A DNA stretch of 64,000 bases from Corallincola holothuriorum (lineage in GTDB: Bacteria > Pseudomonadota > Gammaproteobacteria > Enterobacterales > Neiellaceae): contig NZ_QPID01000005.1 of NCBI RefSeq assembly GCF_003336225.1, forward strand, positions 248,001 through 312,000. Reading direction: 5' to 3'. This document shows, piece after piece, positions 37,996 through 47,051 of the stretch. The notes under the pieces were generated by a model, which saw only the letters and a list, made by a program, of their open reading frames with translations, made no database searches and was not told the origin of the DNA. Numbering within the stretch: the stretch's first letter is position 1; the number at the start of each line of letters is the position of its first letter. The translations under genes and the position numbers were made by a program.

Positions 37996-38904
37996 ATGCG
38001 TTATACGCTGAAACAGATAGCTGTCTTTGAAGCGGTTGCCAGTTATGAAAGTGTTAGTGTGGCGGCCAAGAAATTGGCGCTGACACAATCTGCGACCAGC
38101 ATGGCGTTGTCACAATTAGAAAAACTGTTAGGGCAGCCGTTGTTTGAACGGAATGGTAAGCGTATGTCGCTGACCCCTTGGGGTCAGTGGCTTCGGCCAA
38201 GGGCAAAAAAGTTGCTGTTCGATGCGCAACAGATTGAATTGGGCTTCACTGGGCAGCAGTTAATCAGTGGTGAATTGTGTCTTGGTGCGAGCCAAACCGC
38301 AGCAGAGCATTTAGTGCCTTCTCTTATCAGTAAAATTGATACTGATTTCCCAGAGCTCAGAGTATTGGTCGATGTTGAAAATACCGAACATATTATCCAA
38401 GGGGTACTGGATCATGAGTATCAATTGGGCGTGATAGAGGGGCGTTGTGACGACTCTCGGGTCAATCAGGAGATCTGGTGTCACGATCATCTGGTGATTA
38501 TCGCAGCCCTGAATCACCCTTATGCCAAGTATGAGCGGATCAGTTTGGCCCAGTTAGAGCAGGCCAAGTGGGTTTTACGGGAGCCTGGTGCGGGTACTCG
38601 GCGTATTTTTGATTCTGCGATCCACGGCCTTATCGATAATCTTGATGTGTGGCGTGAGTATGAGCATGTGCCGATCCTGAAAAGTATGGTGATTAATGGT
38701 GCTTATCTCAGCTGTTTGCCCTATCTGGATGTGGCGAAAGCGATTGAATTGAAAGAGATTGCCTGCCTTAACGTGCCTGAGCTGAATATGGCACGCACCC
38801 TTTCGTTTATCTGGCGCAAAGATGGCGGCGACAATTCCCTGCGTGATTGCATCATGTCGGAAGCTAAGTGGTTAGCGAAGCGCGGTTTGGTGTCTAAGCC
38901 ATAA
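37996..38904 (+). CDS. LysR family transcriptional regulator
   Basis: A 302-residue regulator: N-terminal winged helix-turn-helix (LKQIAVFEAVASYESVSVAA, TQSATSMALSQLEKLLG, PLFERNGKRMSLT) and a C-terminal substrate-binding-like effector domain. Divergent from the FNT-CBS gene, so probably its regulator; the ligand may be the transported anion. The start at 37996 matches the usual LysR N-terminus; an ATT further upstream in frame is not used. Confidence 0.93.
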   Translation: MRYTLKQIAVFEAVASYESVSVAAKKLALTQSATSMALSQLEKLLGQPLFERNGKRMSLTPWGQWLRPRAKKLLFDAQQIELGFTGQQLISGELCLGASQTAAEHLVPSLISKIDTDFPELRVLVDVENTEHIIQGVLDHEYQLGVIEGRCDDSRVNQEIWCHDHLVIIAALNHPYAKYERISLAQLEQAKWVLREPGAGTRRIFDSAIHGLIDNLDVWREYEHVPILKSMVINGAYLSCLPYLDVAKAIELKEIACLNVPELNMARTLSFIWRKDGGDNSLRDCIMSEAKWLAKRGLVSKP

Positions 38905-38960
38905 ATATAATTGATACTTTCGAGGTTGGTTATTTATTGCTCTGATTTAAACGGGCATAC

Positions 38961-39136
38961 GACACAAGCCGCTTTGCTTGCATCGCAAGCAGGTGAAGTG
39001 GAACGCCGTGAAGCTATGCTTCGCGGCCGGACGGCACGCGAACTTCAGTTCGATTCCGGTGTGGCCTTGCAGGCAATAAAAAAGCCTTATCCGAAGATAA
39101 GGCTTTTTTATAAAAATTTGGTGCCCAGACCTGGGT
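38961..39136. repeat. 176-bp direct repeat, copy 1
   Basis: First of two adjacent near-identical copies. Each holds several small inverted repeats (GCTTGC/GCAAGC, GAAGC/GCTTC, GAAC/GTTC), then a tRNA-type terminator and the last 16 or so bases of tRNA-Phe (as its complement). In copy 1 the tRNA fragment is truncated and leads straight into copy 2. The copies differ at about two internal bases (CGCGG versus CAGGG). Confidence 0.9.
39078..39109 (-). terminator. Terminator in repeat copy 1
   Basis: AAAAAAGCCTTATC-CGAA-GATAAGGCTTTTTT: a perfect 14-bp stem with CGAA loop and U-tract on either strand. Same as the one in copy 2. Confidence 0.85.
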
Positions 39137-39310
39137 GACACAAGCCGCTTTGCTTGCATCGCAAGCAGGTGAAGTGGAACGCCGTGAAGCTATGCTTCAG
39201 GGCCGGACGGCACGCGAACTTCAGTTCGATTCCGGTGTGGCCTTGCAGGCAATAAAAAAGCCTTATCCGAAGATAAGGCTTTTTTATAAAAATTTGGTGC
39301 CCAGACCCGG
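39137..39310. repeat. 176-bp direct repeat, copy 2
   Basis: Begins at the same GACACAAGCC as copy 1 and ends inside the intact tRNA-Phe, where the sequences diverge after about 16 shared tRNA bases. Most likely the parental copy, with copy 1 produced by tandem duplication. Confidence 0.9.
39254..39285 (-). terminator. Terminator after tRNA-Phe (repeat copy 2)
   Basis: Perfect 14-bp stem with CGAA loop and T-run, ten bases past the tRNA-Phe 3' end. Ends the tRNA transcript. Confidence 0.88.
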
Positions 39311-39370
39311 AATCGAACCAGGGACACGGGGATTTTCAATCCCCTGCTCTACCGACTGAGCTATCTGGGC
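39295..39370 (-). tRNA. tRNA-Phe (anticodon GAA), second copy
   Basis: A 76-nt tRNA, apparently identical to the copy at 12982-13057, with encoded CCA. It lies between the duplicated element and a truncated tRNA-Phe head. Confidence 0.96.
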
Positions 39371-39480
39371 GTAGTTTTCTAAATCTTGCTCATTTTATCT
39401 CACCCCTCCATGGAGTACTTTCCGGCTCGGCGTCCTGCCTCGCGTTCGACAGCTGCAAAGCGTTGCTTTGGTCTGTCTCA

Positions 39481-39500
39481 CCCAACTGAGCTATCTGGGC
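39481..39500 (-). pseudogene. Truncated tRNA-Phe head
   Basis: On the minus strand GCCCAGATAGCTCAGT matches the first 16 bases of tRNA-Phe, then the sequence departs. It has no anticodon arm or acceptor 3' strand, so it is a remnant left by rearrangement. It lies between the promoter and the intact tRNA. Confidence 0.8.
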
Positions 39501-39534
39501 GTGTCTTGCAACTCACTATTTCGTGAGGAGGGCT

Positions 39535-39563
39535 ATTAAACGGATTTACGCCGAGCAAGTCAA
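39535..39563 (-). promoter_or_regulatory. Promoter upstream of the second tRNA-Phe
   Basis: -35 TTGACT (39558-39563), a 17-base spacer, -10 TTTAAT (39535-39540), minus strand. Same form as the other tRNA promoters. The transcript must cross the truncated head and about 110 bases of extra sequence before reaching the intact tRNA. Confidence 0.8.
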
Positions 39564-39599
39564 CAGTGATAAGAAAATGTTGCGCTGTTTGCTGGTTAT

Positions 39600-40013
39600 T
39601 TATCCGGTTAGGTCGCATTGGTTGTCATTATTTAACCAGTTCAGTGCTTCCTGAGGAGTGCTGAAATAACCTCGTTTAACTTCTGGATGCGCCTGCCAAA
39701 GTTGTTCGAGCACCATTTTTCTGATGTGAACATTGGCAATAACATAAGCGACCCGCCGCAATCCGATCTGTTTCATGCGTGCGTGGAGATGGCGTACAGC
39801 ATCTTCGCTGTCCGGTGTGGACAAAGCCCAATGACCGGCGTCAACATAAGCTTTATCAGGAATATATCGCTGGTCGGCAAGCTGCAGGGCAATCGACTTG
39901 TGCATCAATTGAATACCTTGGCTGTTGAAGCTGCCGCTGACGGTAAGCATCATTAAATTGTTTTCGACCGCAAACTTCCATTGTCCATGTGCCGCAAGTG
40001 ATTCTTGATTCAT
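39600..40013 (-). CDS. Hypothetical STAS-like protein
   Basis: A 137-residue cytosolic protein without signal or membrane helix. Alternating strand/helix pattern (MMLTVSGSFNSQGIQLMHKS, KAYVDAGHWAL, RRVAYVIANVHIRKMVLEQL) resembles a SpoIIAA/STAS fold, but I see no diagnostic phosphorylated Ser motif. Function unknown. Confidence 0.65.
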   Translation of the reverse strand: MNQESLAAHGQWKFAVENNLMMLTVSGSFNSQGIQLMHKSIALQLADQRYIPDKAYVDAGHWALSTPDSEDAVRHLHARMKQIGLRRVAYVIANVHIRKMVLEQLWQAHPEVKRGYFSTPQEALNWLNNDNQCDLTG

Positions 40014-40303
40014 TGCCCTGTTCCAGACTGGTAATGCATTAATCGCCTCGTTCGGTTACTTATCTTGAGTTCACTATCGCTGTAGTTTGATAATGCCGCC
40101 ACTATAAAGCAATTCATTTGGTTTCTTGCATTCTGCGTCGCCAAACTGGTTATTGTTTCAGCTATCGCACCGACCAATTTACAACTATATGGCACGGATC
40201 AACTTTAGCATTAGCTAAACCCTGTGAACTGTTGTCAGAAAAATATACACTTGCTTTCTTAGGGACGAGAATACCGCTTTCCCCCAACAGCATGGAATAG
40301 CTT

Positions 40304-43297
40304 ATGAGCCAACCTGTCACCTCTTTGCAATCACTCGTTAAGCTTTTCTCCCGAGGCAAGCTGTTCCTGCTATTTTCGTTATTGGCGTTGGTACTGGCCG
40401 GTGCAGCTAGTGTGTTGATTAAGCGAGACACCATACTGCCAGGATTTGCTGAACTTGAGGAAGCCGAAGTCAGAGGGCGTATTGCCGTATTTGACGCCTT
40501 GCTTGATGAGTCTAGGCAGCATTTAGCACGTTTAGCCTTGGTGTCGGGTGAACATTTGCGCCATGGCGTTTATGAGCAGCTAGATCGTGATGGTAGAACA
40601 GATGCTACGTTACGGACGGACCTCAATCAGTGGGCGGTGTTGCTACAGGTTGATTTTGTCCTACTCATGGATCCCAAAGGGCAACCTTTGTTTATCTATG
40701 CCTTTGACCAGACAAAACAGCAATCGCTGCGAAGTGAGCACCTGCTGCAATTAGTGCAAGCACTTCCCCTCGCTGCACGCCCTGTTGAGCGAAAACAGGT
40801 GACTAGTGGTGCGGTGATGACAGACCATGGCGCTATGCAGTTGGCGATGGCCCCTGTGGAATCAAACAGCCAAAGTGATGGTCCTGGGATGTTGGTTGTC
40901 GGCACCCTGATGGAGAGTCGGGTCGCACAGAAGTTATCAAATATTACCCGTACTGAGTCCGCCGTAACCTTCCTCAGTCCGCAGCAAGTCGCTGCAGATA
41001 CACTCTCGCGACTGCAAGAGCACGGTCAGTTGCTGCGGGAGAACAGTGCAAATGAGATTGAGATCAACCAGTTGTTAGTTGGTGATACCGGTTTTGCCCC
41101 ACTCATTCTGCGCGTTGCTGTTGATCGCGATTTGATGCGACGGGGTGAGCAGGAAGCCAAATTGGTGATGAGCCTGATATTGCTGGCTTCTTGCCTGTTG
41201 GTGATCGCCGTTATCGCTATTCTTGGTTTTTATGTGGTCTTTTTGCGTCGTTCTCAACAACGAATTAAGGCGGTGGTGAACCGCCGAACCGAGCAGCTGA
41301 AAGAGGCTCGTGACAAGTCTGAAAGAGCCTTGCAGGAAGCGGAGAAAGCGAGTGAGGCCAAAAGCGCATTCTTAGCCAATATGAGCCACGAGGTACGAAC
41401 ACCAATTAATGGCATTATTGGTATGGCGGAACTTGCGGCTGATTTTCCCCTATCAGCAGATCAACGCAGTGTGGTTGACACCATTATGAAAGAGGCGGAA
41501 GCCCTGCGTATGTTGATCAATAACGTATTGGATCTGAGTAAATTTGAAGCGGGTTGTTTGGACTTGGCTAAGGTCGATTTTGGCTTGGTTAACTGTATCG
41601 AAGAGCTATTTTCCGCGGTGGCTTTACGTGCCTCCAATAAACCGATCCAATTCCATTGCCAGATCGCGCCGAATGTCCCGCTAATGGCGACCGGTGATCC
41701 CATGCGACTTCGACAAGTTTTAATGAATCTGGTCGGTAATGCGGTGAAATTCACCGAAACTGGTGATATCCGTCTTGAAGTCGAAGTGTTGGAATCGTTG
41801 CCTGAGCAGTGGTACCTGAAGATTTCGGTGCGTGATACCGGCATTGGTATGACCGCTGAGCAACAGGCGAGGATCTTTGAGCCATTCCGCCAGGCAGATG
41901 TGTCTATTACCCGTGAGTACGGTGGCACTGGGTTGGGCACCTCCATCGCGCTTGAGTTGATTGATATGATGGATGGCGAGTTGGCGGTTGAGAGCGAATT
42001 GGGGCAGGGCAGTTGTTTTTGGTTCACCCTGCACCTAGGACGGGCGCAAAACCGGGTGCTCGTTGGCCAGTCCCAGGACAACCTGGAGCTGCCGACTATA
42101 TTAGTCGCTGAGCCAGATGAGCAAGTGCGCTCGACGCTCGGACTCTATTTGCAAAGTATGGGCTATCAAACCTTGTTGGCGGCGGATTGGTCGCAGATGG
42201 TGGCTAACTATCGCTGTCTATTTGAACGTGACGCCAGTACTGCAGTACTGCTGGTCAATGACAGTGAGATCCCACCGACCACAGAGCCAGAGTTCTCTGC
42301 TCGTCCGTTGGTAATACTGAGCGACATTGGTCAACAACCTAAATCGTTAAGTTCGGCGGGTTGGCGAACCTTGTTACGGGGGCAGTTGTCGTTGCCTTTG
42401 CGCTGGCAAGAGTTGCGGAAGGTACTGACCGCGCTAGAAAAAAATGACCGACAGGTGTTGCCGGAGCAAGTAAGCGAGCAGCAACCGAGCCAACCATTGC
42501 GCGGTGTACAGATCCTGTTAGCTGAAGACTACCCGGCGAATCAACAGGTGGCGACGGCACATCTGCAGGCCGCCGGCGCGGAGGTTGTGTTGGCCTGTAA
42601 TGGTGAAGAGGCCGTTGCAGCCTATAAGCAGCAGTGTCCGGATCTGGTATTGATGGATCTGCAGATGCCGATTATGGATGGTTTTACTGCCACCGAGCAG
42701 ATCCGCGCATGGGAACAGTTGCAAGCCAGTGATGTTGAGCATCCTGTCCCTATTATTGCCTTGAGTGCGCACTCTCTCGAAGGGGTTCGAGAGCGTTGCT
42801 TTGATATCGGTATGGATGATTTTCTGTGTAAACCGTTTCGACGACAGGGGTTGTTATCGACGGTGCAACGCTGGTTAGCGTCGACAAAAACGGTATTCGC
42901 TTCGATTAATACACTGCCGGATGAGGCTGAGTCGAATAGTGCTATCAGCGCCCCCGCGGTGATCATCGATATGTCGCAGTTGATGGAAGAGTTTCTCGGT
43001 GAACGGGAGATTGTCATTTCGACACTGGCACAGTTTGTTGAACTGTTGCCAACTCAGTTAACCGAGATGCAGCAAGCGCTGCTGGATAGTGAATTTGAGC
43101 AGCTGCGCGCGGAAGCGCATAAGATTAAGGGCGGTGCGGCCAACTTAACCGCTGCCGCCTTAGCAAGCGCAGCCAAGGTATTGGAACAACGAGCTTTAGC
43201 AGGGAACAGTGACCAAATAGGTACAGCTTTAGCTGACTTAGCCGGTGAAATTAAACGGTTTTGTCGCCATGTCGAGGAGATAATGACAGGTGTCTAA
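40304..43297 (+). CDS. Hybrid sensor histidine kinase (HisKA-HATPase-REC-HPt)
   Basis: A 997-residue inner-membrane kinase. Two membrane helices (about 15-38 and 286-313) bracket a periplasmic sensor of about 250 residues without a recognised fold. Then HisKA (H362 in SHEVRTP), HATPase_c (NAVKFTE, DTGIGM, GTGLG), a degenerate receiver-like stretch (about 600-705) without a clear phosphoacceptor Asp, a good receiver (D785, LMDLQMPIMDG) and an HPt domain (H939, HKIKGGAANL). The HPt can pass phosphate to a separate regulator; the REC-HDOD gene overlapping its 3' end is the obvious partner. Confidence 0.95.
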   Translation: MSQPVTSLQSLVKLFSRGKLFLLFSLLALVLAGAASVLIKRDTILPGFAELEEAEVRGRIAVFDALLDESRQHLARLALVSGEHLRHGVYEQLDRDGRTDATLRTDLNQWAVLLQVDFVLLMDPKGQPLFIYAFDQTKQQSLRSEHLLQLVQALPLAARPVERKQVTSGAVMTDHGAMQLAMAPVESNSQSDGPGMLVVGTLMESRVAQKLSNITRTESAVTFLSPQQVAADTLSRLQEHGQLLRENSANEIEINQLLVGDTGFAPLILRVAVDRDLMRRGEQEAKLVMSLILLASCLLVIAVIAILGFYVVFLRRSQQRIKAVVNRRTEQLKEARDKSERALQEAEKASEAKSAFLANMSHEVRTPINGIIGMAELAADFPLSADQRSVVDTIMKEAEALRMLINNVLDLSKFEAGCLDLAKVDFGLVNCIEELFSAVALRASNKPIQFHCQIAPNVPLMATGDPMRLRQVLMNLVGNAVKFTETGDIRLEVEVLESLPEQWYLKISVRDTGIGMTAEQQARIFEPFRQADVSITREYGGTGLGTSIALELIDMMDGELAVESELGQGSCFWFTLHLGRAQNRVLVGQSQDNLELPTILVAEPDEQVRSTLGLYLQSMGYQTLLAADWSQMVANYRCLFERDASTAVLLVNDSEIPPTTEPEFSARPLVILSDIGQQPKSLSSAGWRTLLRGQLSLPLRWQELRKVLTALEKNDRQVLPEQVSEQQPSQPLRGVQILLAEDYPANQQVATAHLQAAGAEVVLACNGEEAVAAYKQQCPDLVLMDLQMPIMDGFTATEQIRAWEQLQASDVEHPVPIIALSAHSLEGVRERCFDIGMDDFLCKPFRRQGLLSTVQRWLASTKTVFASINTLPDEAESNSAISAPAVIIDMSQLMEEFLGEREIVISTLAQFVELLPTQLTEMQQALLDSEFEQLRAEAHKIKGGAANLTAAALASAAKVLEQRALAGNSDQIGTALADLAGEIKRFCRHVEEIMTGV

Positions 43298-44597
43298 TTT
43301 AAAGAGTTTAGTCGTCGATGACGATTTTGTTTGCCGAAGCAAAATGTCCGCCATTCTTGGTACCTTTGGCACCGCAGTTCAGGCTGAAAATGGTAATTCT
43401 GCGCTCAGTCGCTTTGTCGCCGCGTTAAAAGCTGATGTGCCGTTTGATTTTGTCACGCTGGATATCGATATGCCGGATATGCGTGGCCTGGATGTTTTGA
43501 GTGAGTTGCGTGCATTAGAGCGGCGTTACGGAATCGAAGAAAAAGCGCGAGCACATATTGTAATGGTGACCTCATATTCTGATCGAAACGAGGTTATTAA
43601 GGCGATTAAATCCGGTTGTAATGACTATCTGTTGAAGCCATTCACCGGGCCGGCGATCAAAGAAAAATTAGCACAATTTGGTTTGTTAGTTGAGCCAATG
43701 GCTGACGCAGATCCAGCGCAAGCGGCGGCAGCGGTTATCACGCCGCAGCAAGCGTTAAAGATCAGTATGGAGCGATTGAAAAAAGGAGAGCTGGACCTGC
43801 CCCGACAGTCGGATACCTACAATGCGTTGAAGTCATTGATGGCAAAGGGGGCGGATATATCGCAGATCGCCGAACTGCTGAAAACTGATATTGTGGTGAC
43901 AGCAAAGCTGATTAAGTTAGCCAATAGCAGCTACTACCGCGGTTTACGGCCATGTAAATCATTGACTGATGCAATTAATCGCTTGGGTCTCAAGGTCACT
44001 GAGCAGCAGGTTAATGCTATCTGTATGACGCCTAGCTTTGATATGGCCTGTGAGCAGGCGAAGCAAAGTGCCAAACTGAGCTGGCAACAATCGATCAGTA
44101 CTGCTTATTGTTGCGAGCAAGTGGCAAGCGCCTGTGCCATGCCATTCGCGCTGGACCCGTTCACTATTGGCCTGGTTCATAACACTGGTAAGTTGCTCAT
44201 TCTGCGGTTGTTCGACGAACTTAGACAACAAAATCCGATCACAGAGAGTGAGCTGCTGGAGTTGGAAAAAAGTTTTGAAGATTATCAGGGGTTGTTTGGT
44301 GCCAGTGTTCTGAAAAGTTGGGGGTTTCCCATAGGCTACCAACAGCTTGCGAAGCAGCAACAGGGGCTCAAGTATATCGACAAAGGGTTGGCGGCGAGCC
44401 CTGAGCTGCACCTGTTGCATGTAGCACAGCGGCTTTGTATCGCCGTCGGGCAAGGGGATATGGAAAGCGGTGCAGAGAGTTTGTCGCAGCTGCCTTTTTG
44501 CCAACAGCACGGTTTGTCGGCGCAGGTACTGTTCGAGCTAATGGGCAGCTTAGTTGAATCATTGCCAGAACTGCGGCGAGTGTATTGTGAGGATTGA
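43290..44597 (+). CDS. Response regulator REC-HDOD
   Basis: A 435-residue cytosolic protein. Residues 1-125 form a receiver domain (D58 in TLDIDMPDM, late Lys in YLLKPF). From about 165 the sequence is an HDOD domain (LKTDIVVTAKLIKLANSSYY, VHNTGKLLI), a degenerate HD-type fold that signals in motility and c-di-GMP networks but usually lacks catalysis. GTG start at 43290 overlaps the kinase stop by 8 bases, showing coupled translation and a probable phosphorelay pair. Confidence 0.92.
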   Translation: MSNLKSLVVDDDFVCRSKMSAILGTFGTAVQAENGNSALSRFVAALKADVPFDFVTLDIDMPDMRGLDVLSELRALERRYGIEEKARAHIVMVTSYSDRNEVIKAIKSGCNDYLLKPFTGPAIKEKLAQFGLLVEPMADADPAQAAAAVITPQQALKISMERLKKGELDLPRQSDTYNALKSLMAKGADISQIAELLKTDIVVTAKLIKLANSSYYRGLRPCKSLTDAINRLGLKVTEQQVNAICMTPSFDMACEQAKQSAKLSWQQSISTAYCCEQVASACAMPFALDPFTIGLVHNTGKLLILRLFDELRQQNPITESELLELEKSFEDYQGLFGASVLKSWGFPIGYQQLAKQQQGLKYIDKGLAASPELHLLHVAQRLCIAVGQGDMESGAESLSQLPFCQQHGLSAQVLFELMGSLVESLPELRRVYCED

Positions 44598-44673
44598 ATG
44601 AGCAGATCCAAGAGCTAATGAAGTTGTTAGCGCTGCTTAGGGTTTTGCTAAGCAGCGCAATACTCTTTGCTGG

Positions 44674-44952
44674 CTATTCTGCTTTACTCGGCGGAGTGTA
44701 GCCATCGACATCAATCTCTTCGCCTTCAAACAGAAACTTCACCATGTTCTGTTCAAGCATTTGTCTGTGCTCCACATTCATCATGTTGAGTTTGTGCTCG
44801 TTGATCAACATGGTCTGTTTGGCTTGCCACTGCCCCCAAGCTTCCTTGGAGATATTGTCGAAGATCTTTTTCCCTAGTTCGCCAGGGTAGAGTTGGAAAT
44901 CAAGGCCATCAGCCTCTTTCTGTAAACGAGTGCAAAATACGGTACGAGCCAT
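44674..44952 (-). CDS. yggX: Fe(2+)-trafficking protein YggX
   Basis: A 92-residue protein with the YggX pattern: [44 protein letters not shown] and DGYTPP. Protects Fe-S clusters from oxidation, notably that of MutY, encoded just upstream. ATG at 44952 overlaps the mutY stop by one base (TGATG), with AGGAG eight bases upstream inside mutY. Confidence 0.97.
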   Translation of the reverse strand: MARTVFCTRLQKEADGLDFQLYPGELGKKIFDNISKEAWGQWQAKQTMLINEHKLNMMNVEHRQMLEQNMVKFLFEGEEIDVDGYTPPSKAE

Positions 44953-46031
44953 CAAAGTGTCTCCTGAGAAGCCAGTTGTTTAAGTAGCTTTTGCGTGGGG
45001 GCCGCAAGACCCACCGTTGCGGGTTGCGCCAAGTTATACCAGAGCGTGGGCGTTGATTCCATGCAATGAGTGATTCCCTGAGTGTCAGTTAACGACAATA
45101 GTAGCGGCGTGATCTCTAGATGAAAGTGGCTAAAGGTGTGGCGGAACGCTGGTAAGGTTTGTCTTTGCTCTGCTGAGATACCAAACATGGCTAACTGCTC
45201 CTCTAATGTCTGTTGATCAGCGGCTTCAGGAAAACCCCATAATCCGCCCCAGAGTCCAACGGGCGGACGTTGCTGTAGAAAAACCTCATTGCCTTTTCGC
45301 AGCAGCAATAGGAATACTCGCCGGGTGGGGATCGTCTTTTTCGGTTTGGATACAGGAAAATCGCTAGGGGAACCGGTTTTCTCGGCGGCGCAAAGTGCTT
45401 TGACTGGACACTCTGCACAGTTGGGGCGACTGCGGGTGCATAAGGTGGCGCCCATATCCATCATCGCCTGATTGTATTGTGCGACACCCTGTGTCGGAGT
45501 GAGCTTGTCAGCCATTAACCAGAGCTGCTTTTCGACGGCGGCTTTCCCTGGCCATTCTGGCAGTGCGAGCAAGCGAGCTAACACGCGTTTGACATTACCA
45601 TCGAGGATCGGGTGACGTTGTCCGGCGCTTAATGACAAGATTGCCCCAGCCGTTGAGCGGCCAATACCGGGTAGCGCGATCAAGGCTTCTATCTCGGTAG
45701 GGAACACCCCCTGATACTGCTCTACAATGAGCTGTGCTGACTTATGCAGGTTTCTGGCGCGGGCGTAGTAACCCAGCCCTGTCCACAGGTGCAGCACCTC
45801 ATCTTGTTCGCCTGCCGCGAGTGCTTCGACGCTTGGAAAGCGCGCCATAAATTTTTCATAGTAGCCAATGACGGTGCTGACTTGAGTTTGCTGCAGCATG
45901 ATCTCGGATACCCACACTCGATAAGCTGTTTTATCTTGCTGCCATGGCAGATCTTTACGCCCCTGCTGCTGATACCATTCAATAATTTGCTGACTAAACT
46001 GCTGGCATCTATCGGTATTGAAAAAAGTCAT
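44952..46031 (-). CDS. mutY: A/G-specific adenine DNA glycosylase
   Basis: Removes adenine mispaired with 8-oxoguanine. A 359-residue protein with helix-hairpin-helix [14 protein letters not shown], catalytic E43 (SEIMLQQTQ) and D144 (ILDGNVKRV), a [4Fe-4S] cluster C198-x6-C205-x2-C208-x5-C214, and a C-terminal NUDIX-like domain that recognises 8-oxoG. Operon with yggX; divergent from trmB, the common gammaproteobacterial order. Confidence 0.97.
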   Translation of the reverse strand: MTFFNTDRCQQFSQQIIEWYQQQGRKDLPWQQDKTAYRVWVSEIMLQQTQVSTVIGYYEKFMARFPSVEALAAGEQDEVLHLWTGLGYYARARNLHKSAQLIVEQYQGVFPTEIEALIALPGIGRSTAGAILSLSAGQRHPILDGNVKRVLARLLALPEWPGKAAVEKQLWLMADKLTPTQGVAQYNQAMMDMGATLCTRSRPNCAECPVKALCAAEKTGSPSDFPVSKPKKTIPTRRVFLLLLRKGNEVFLQQRPPVGLWGGLWGFPEAADQQTLEEQLAMFGISAEQRQTLPAFRHTFSHFHLEITPLLLSLTDTQGITHCMESTPTLWYNLAQPATVGLAAPTQKLLKQLASQETL

Positions 46032-46312
46032 CTATCGGGCTTTGATCTATTCAATGTGGGTTGGCAGCAGTGTAACCAGATTCTTCTGCTGGGCAAGCGG
46101 TCGCTACAAACTGAGAGCAAGAAGAATGAAGCCTTTCGCTTGCTTTATTTGGGGTGAGTAAAAGATCCAAACTTGCGCCGCTTTCCCTTGCTATGGATAA
46201 TTCCCGCCCCTTGGCTAATGCTATATGTCATGCTTGGTTGTTTAACCTGTGTTTTTCAGTGTGAACGTAGAGCGCCAGAACTTAACTAACACCATGTATC
46301 GAGGAACAAAAG

Positions 46313-47047
46313 ATGAGCGATGAGCCGAAGCGCGATGTGAATCAGGCAGAATATACCGAAGAGGGTAAGTATGTTCGCAAGATCCGCAGTTTTGTGCGCC
46401 GGGAAGGGCGACTGACTAAGCGTCAGAGCCAGGCTCTCGAGCTGCTTTGGCAACAGTATGGCCTTGATTACAACGCCGGCATGCAAGATCCCAAGGCGCT
46501 GTTTCCTACTGCAGATACTTATGTGTTGGAAATTGGTTTTGGTATGGGAAAAAGCCTGGTTGAGATGGCGAAGAATGCTCCTAATACTGGCTATATCGGT
46601 ATTGAGGTACACCGTCCCGGTGTCGGAGCTTGTATTGCCGATGCCAACGACGAAACGATCAGCAATCTGAAAGTGTATGAATATGATGCCGTAGAGGTGT
46701 TAGCTGATTGTATTCCCGACGGTAGTTTGGATCGGGTACAGCTGTTCTTTCCAGATCCTTGGCACAAGAAAAAGCATCATAAGCGTCGTATTGTTAAGCC
46801 TGAGTTCATCGAAAGTATTCGTCAGAAGTTGAAGGTCGGTGGCGTATTTCATATGGCTACGGATTGGGAAAATTACTCTGAACATATGCTGATGGAGATG
46901 AGTGAAGCCCCAGGTTTTAAGAATCAGTCTGAAACAGGTGATTTTGTCCCCAGACCCGAGCATCGCCCATTAACTAAGTTTGAACAGCGTGGTCATCGTC
47001 TTGGTCACGGGGTGTGGGATCTGATGTTTGAGAAGTCTGCCGAATAG
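46313..47047 (+). CDS. trmB: tRNA (guanine-N7-)-methyltransferase
   Basis: Methylates G46 of tRNA with S-adenosylmethionine. A 244-residue protein with the SAM-binding [21 protein letters not shown] and catalytic [21 protein letters not shown] precedes the ATG. Upstream region 46032-46312 (281 bases) is shared with mutY; I see no further feature in it. Confidence 0.97.
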   Translation: MSDEPKRDVNQAEYTEEGKYVRKIRSFVRREGRLTKRQSQALELLWQQYGLDYNAGMQDPKALFPTADTYVLEIGFGMGKSLVEMAKNAPNTGYIGIEVHRPGVGACIADANDETISNLKVYEYDAVEVLADCIPDGSLDRVQLFFPDPWHKKKHHKRRIVKPEFIESIRQKLKVGGVFHMATDWENYSEHMLMEMSEAPGFKNQSETGDFVPRPEHRPLTKFEQRGHRLGHGVWDLMFEKSAE

Positions 47048-47051
47048 CGCT

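Noticed and set aside
38961..39310. Repeat as an integron attC or insertion sequence
   Set aside because: No attC cores at its ends, no transposase gene and no terminal inverted repeats; it is better explained as a tandem duplication.
39135..39359. Open frame across the repeat and the antisense strand of tRNA-Phe (ends with PRPGIEPGTRGF)
   Set aside because: This is the well-known false peptide from reading the complement of tRNA-Phe; no start signal and the tRNA explains the sequence.
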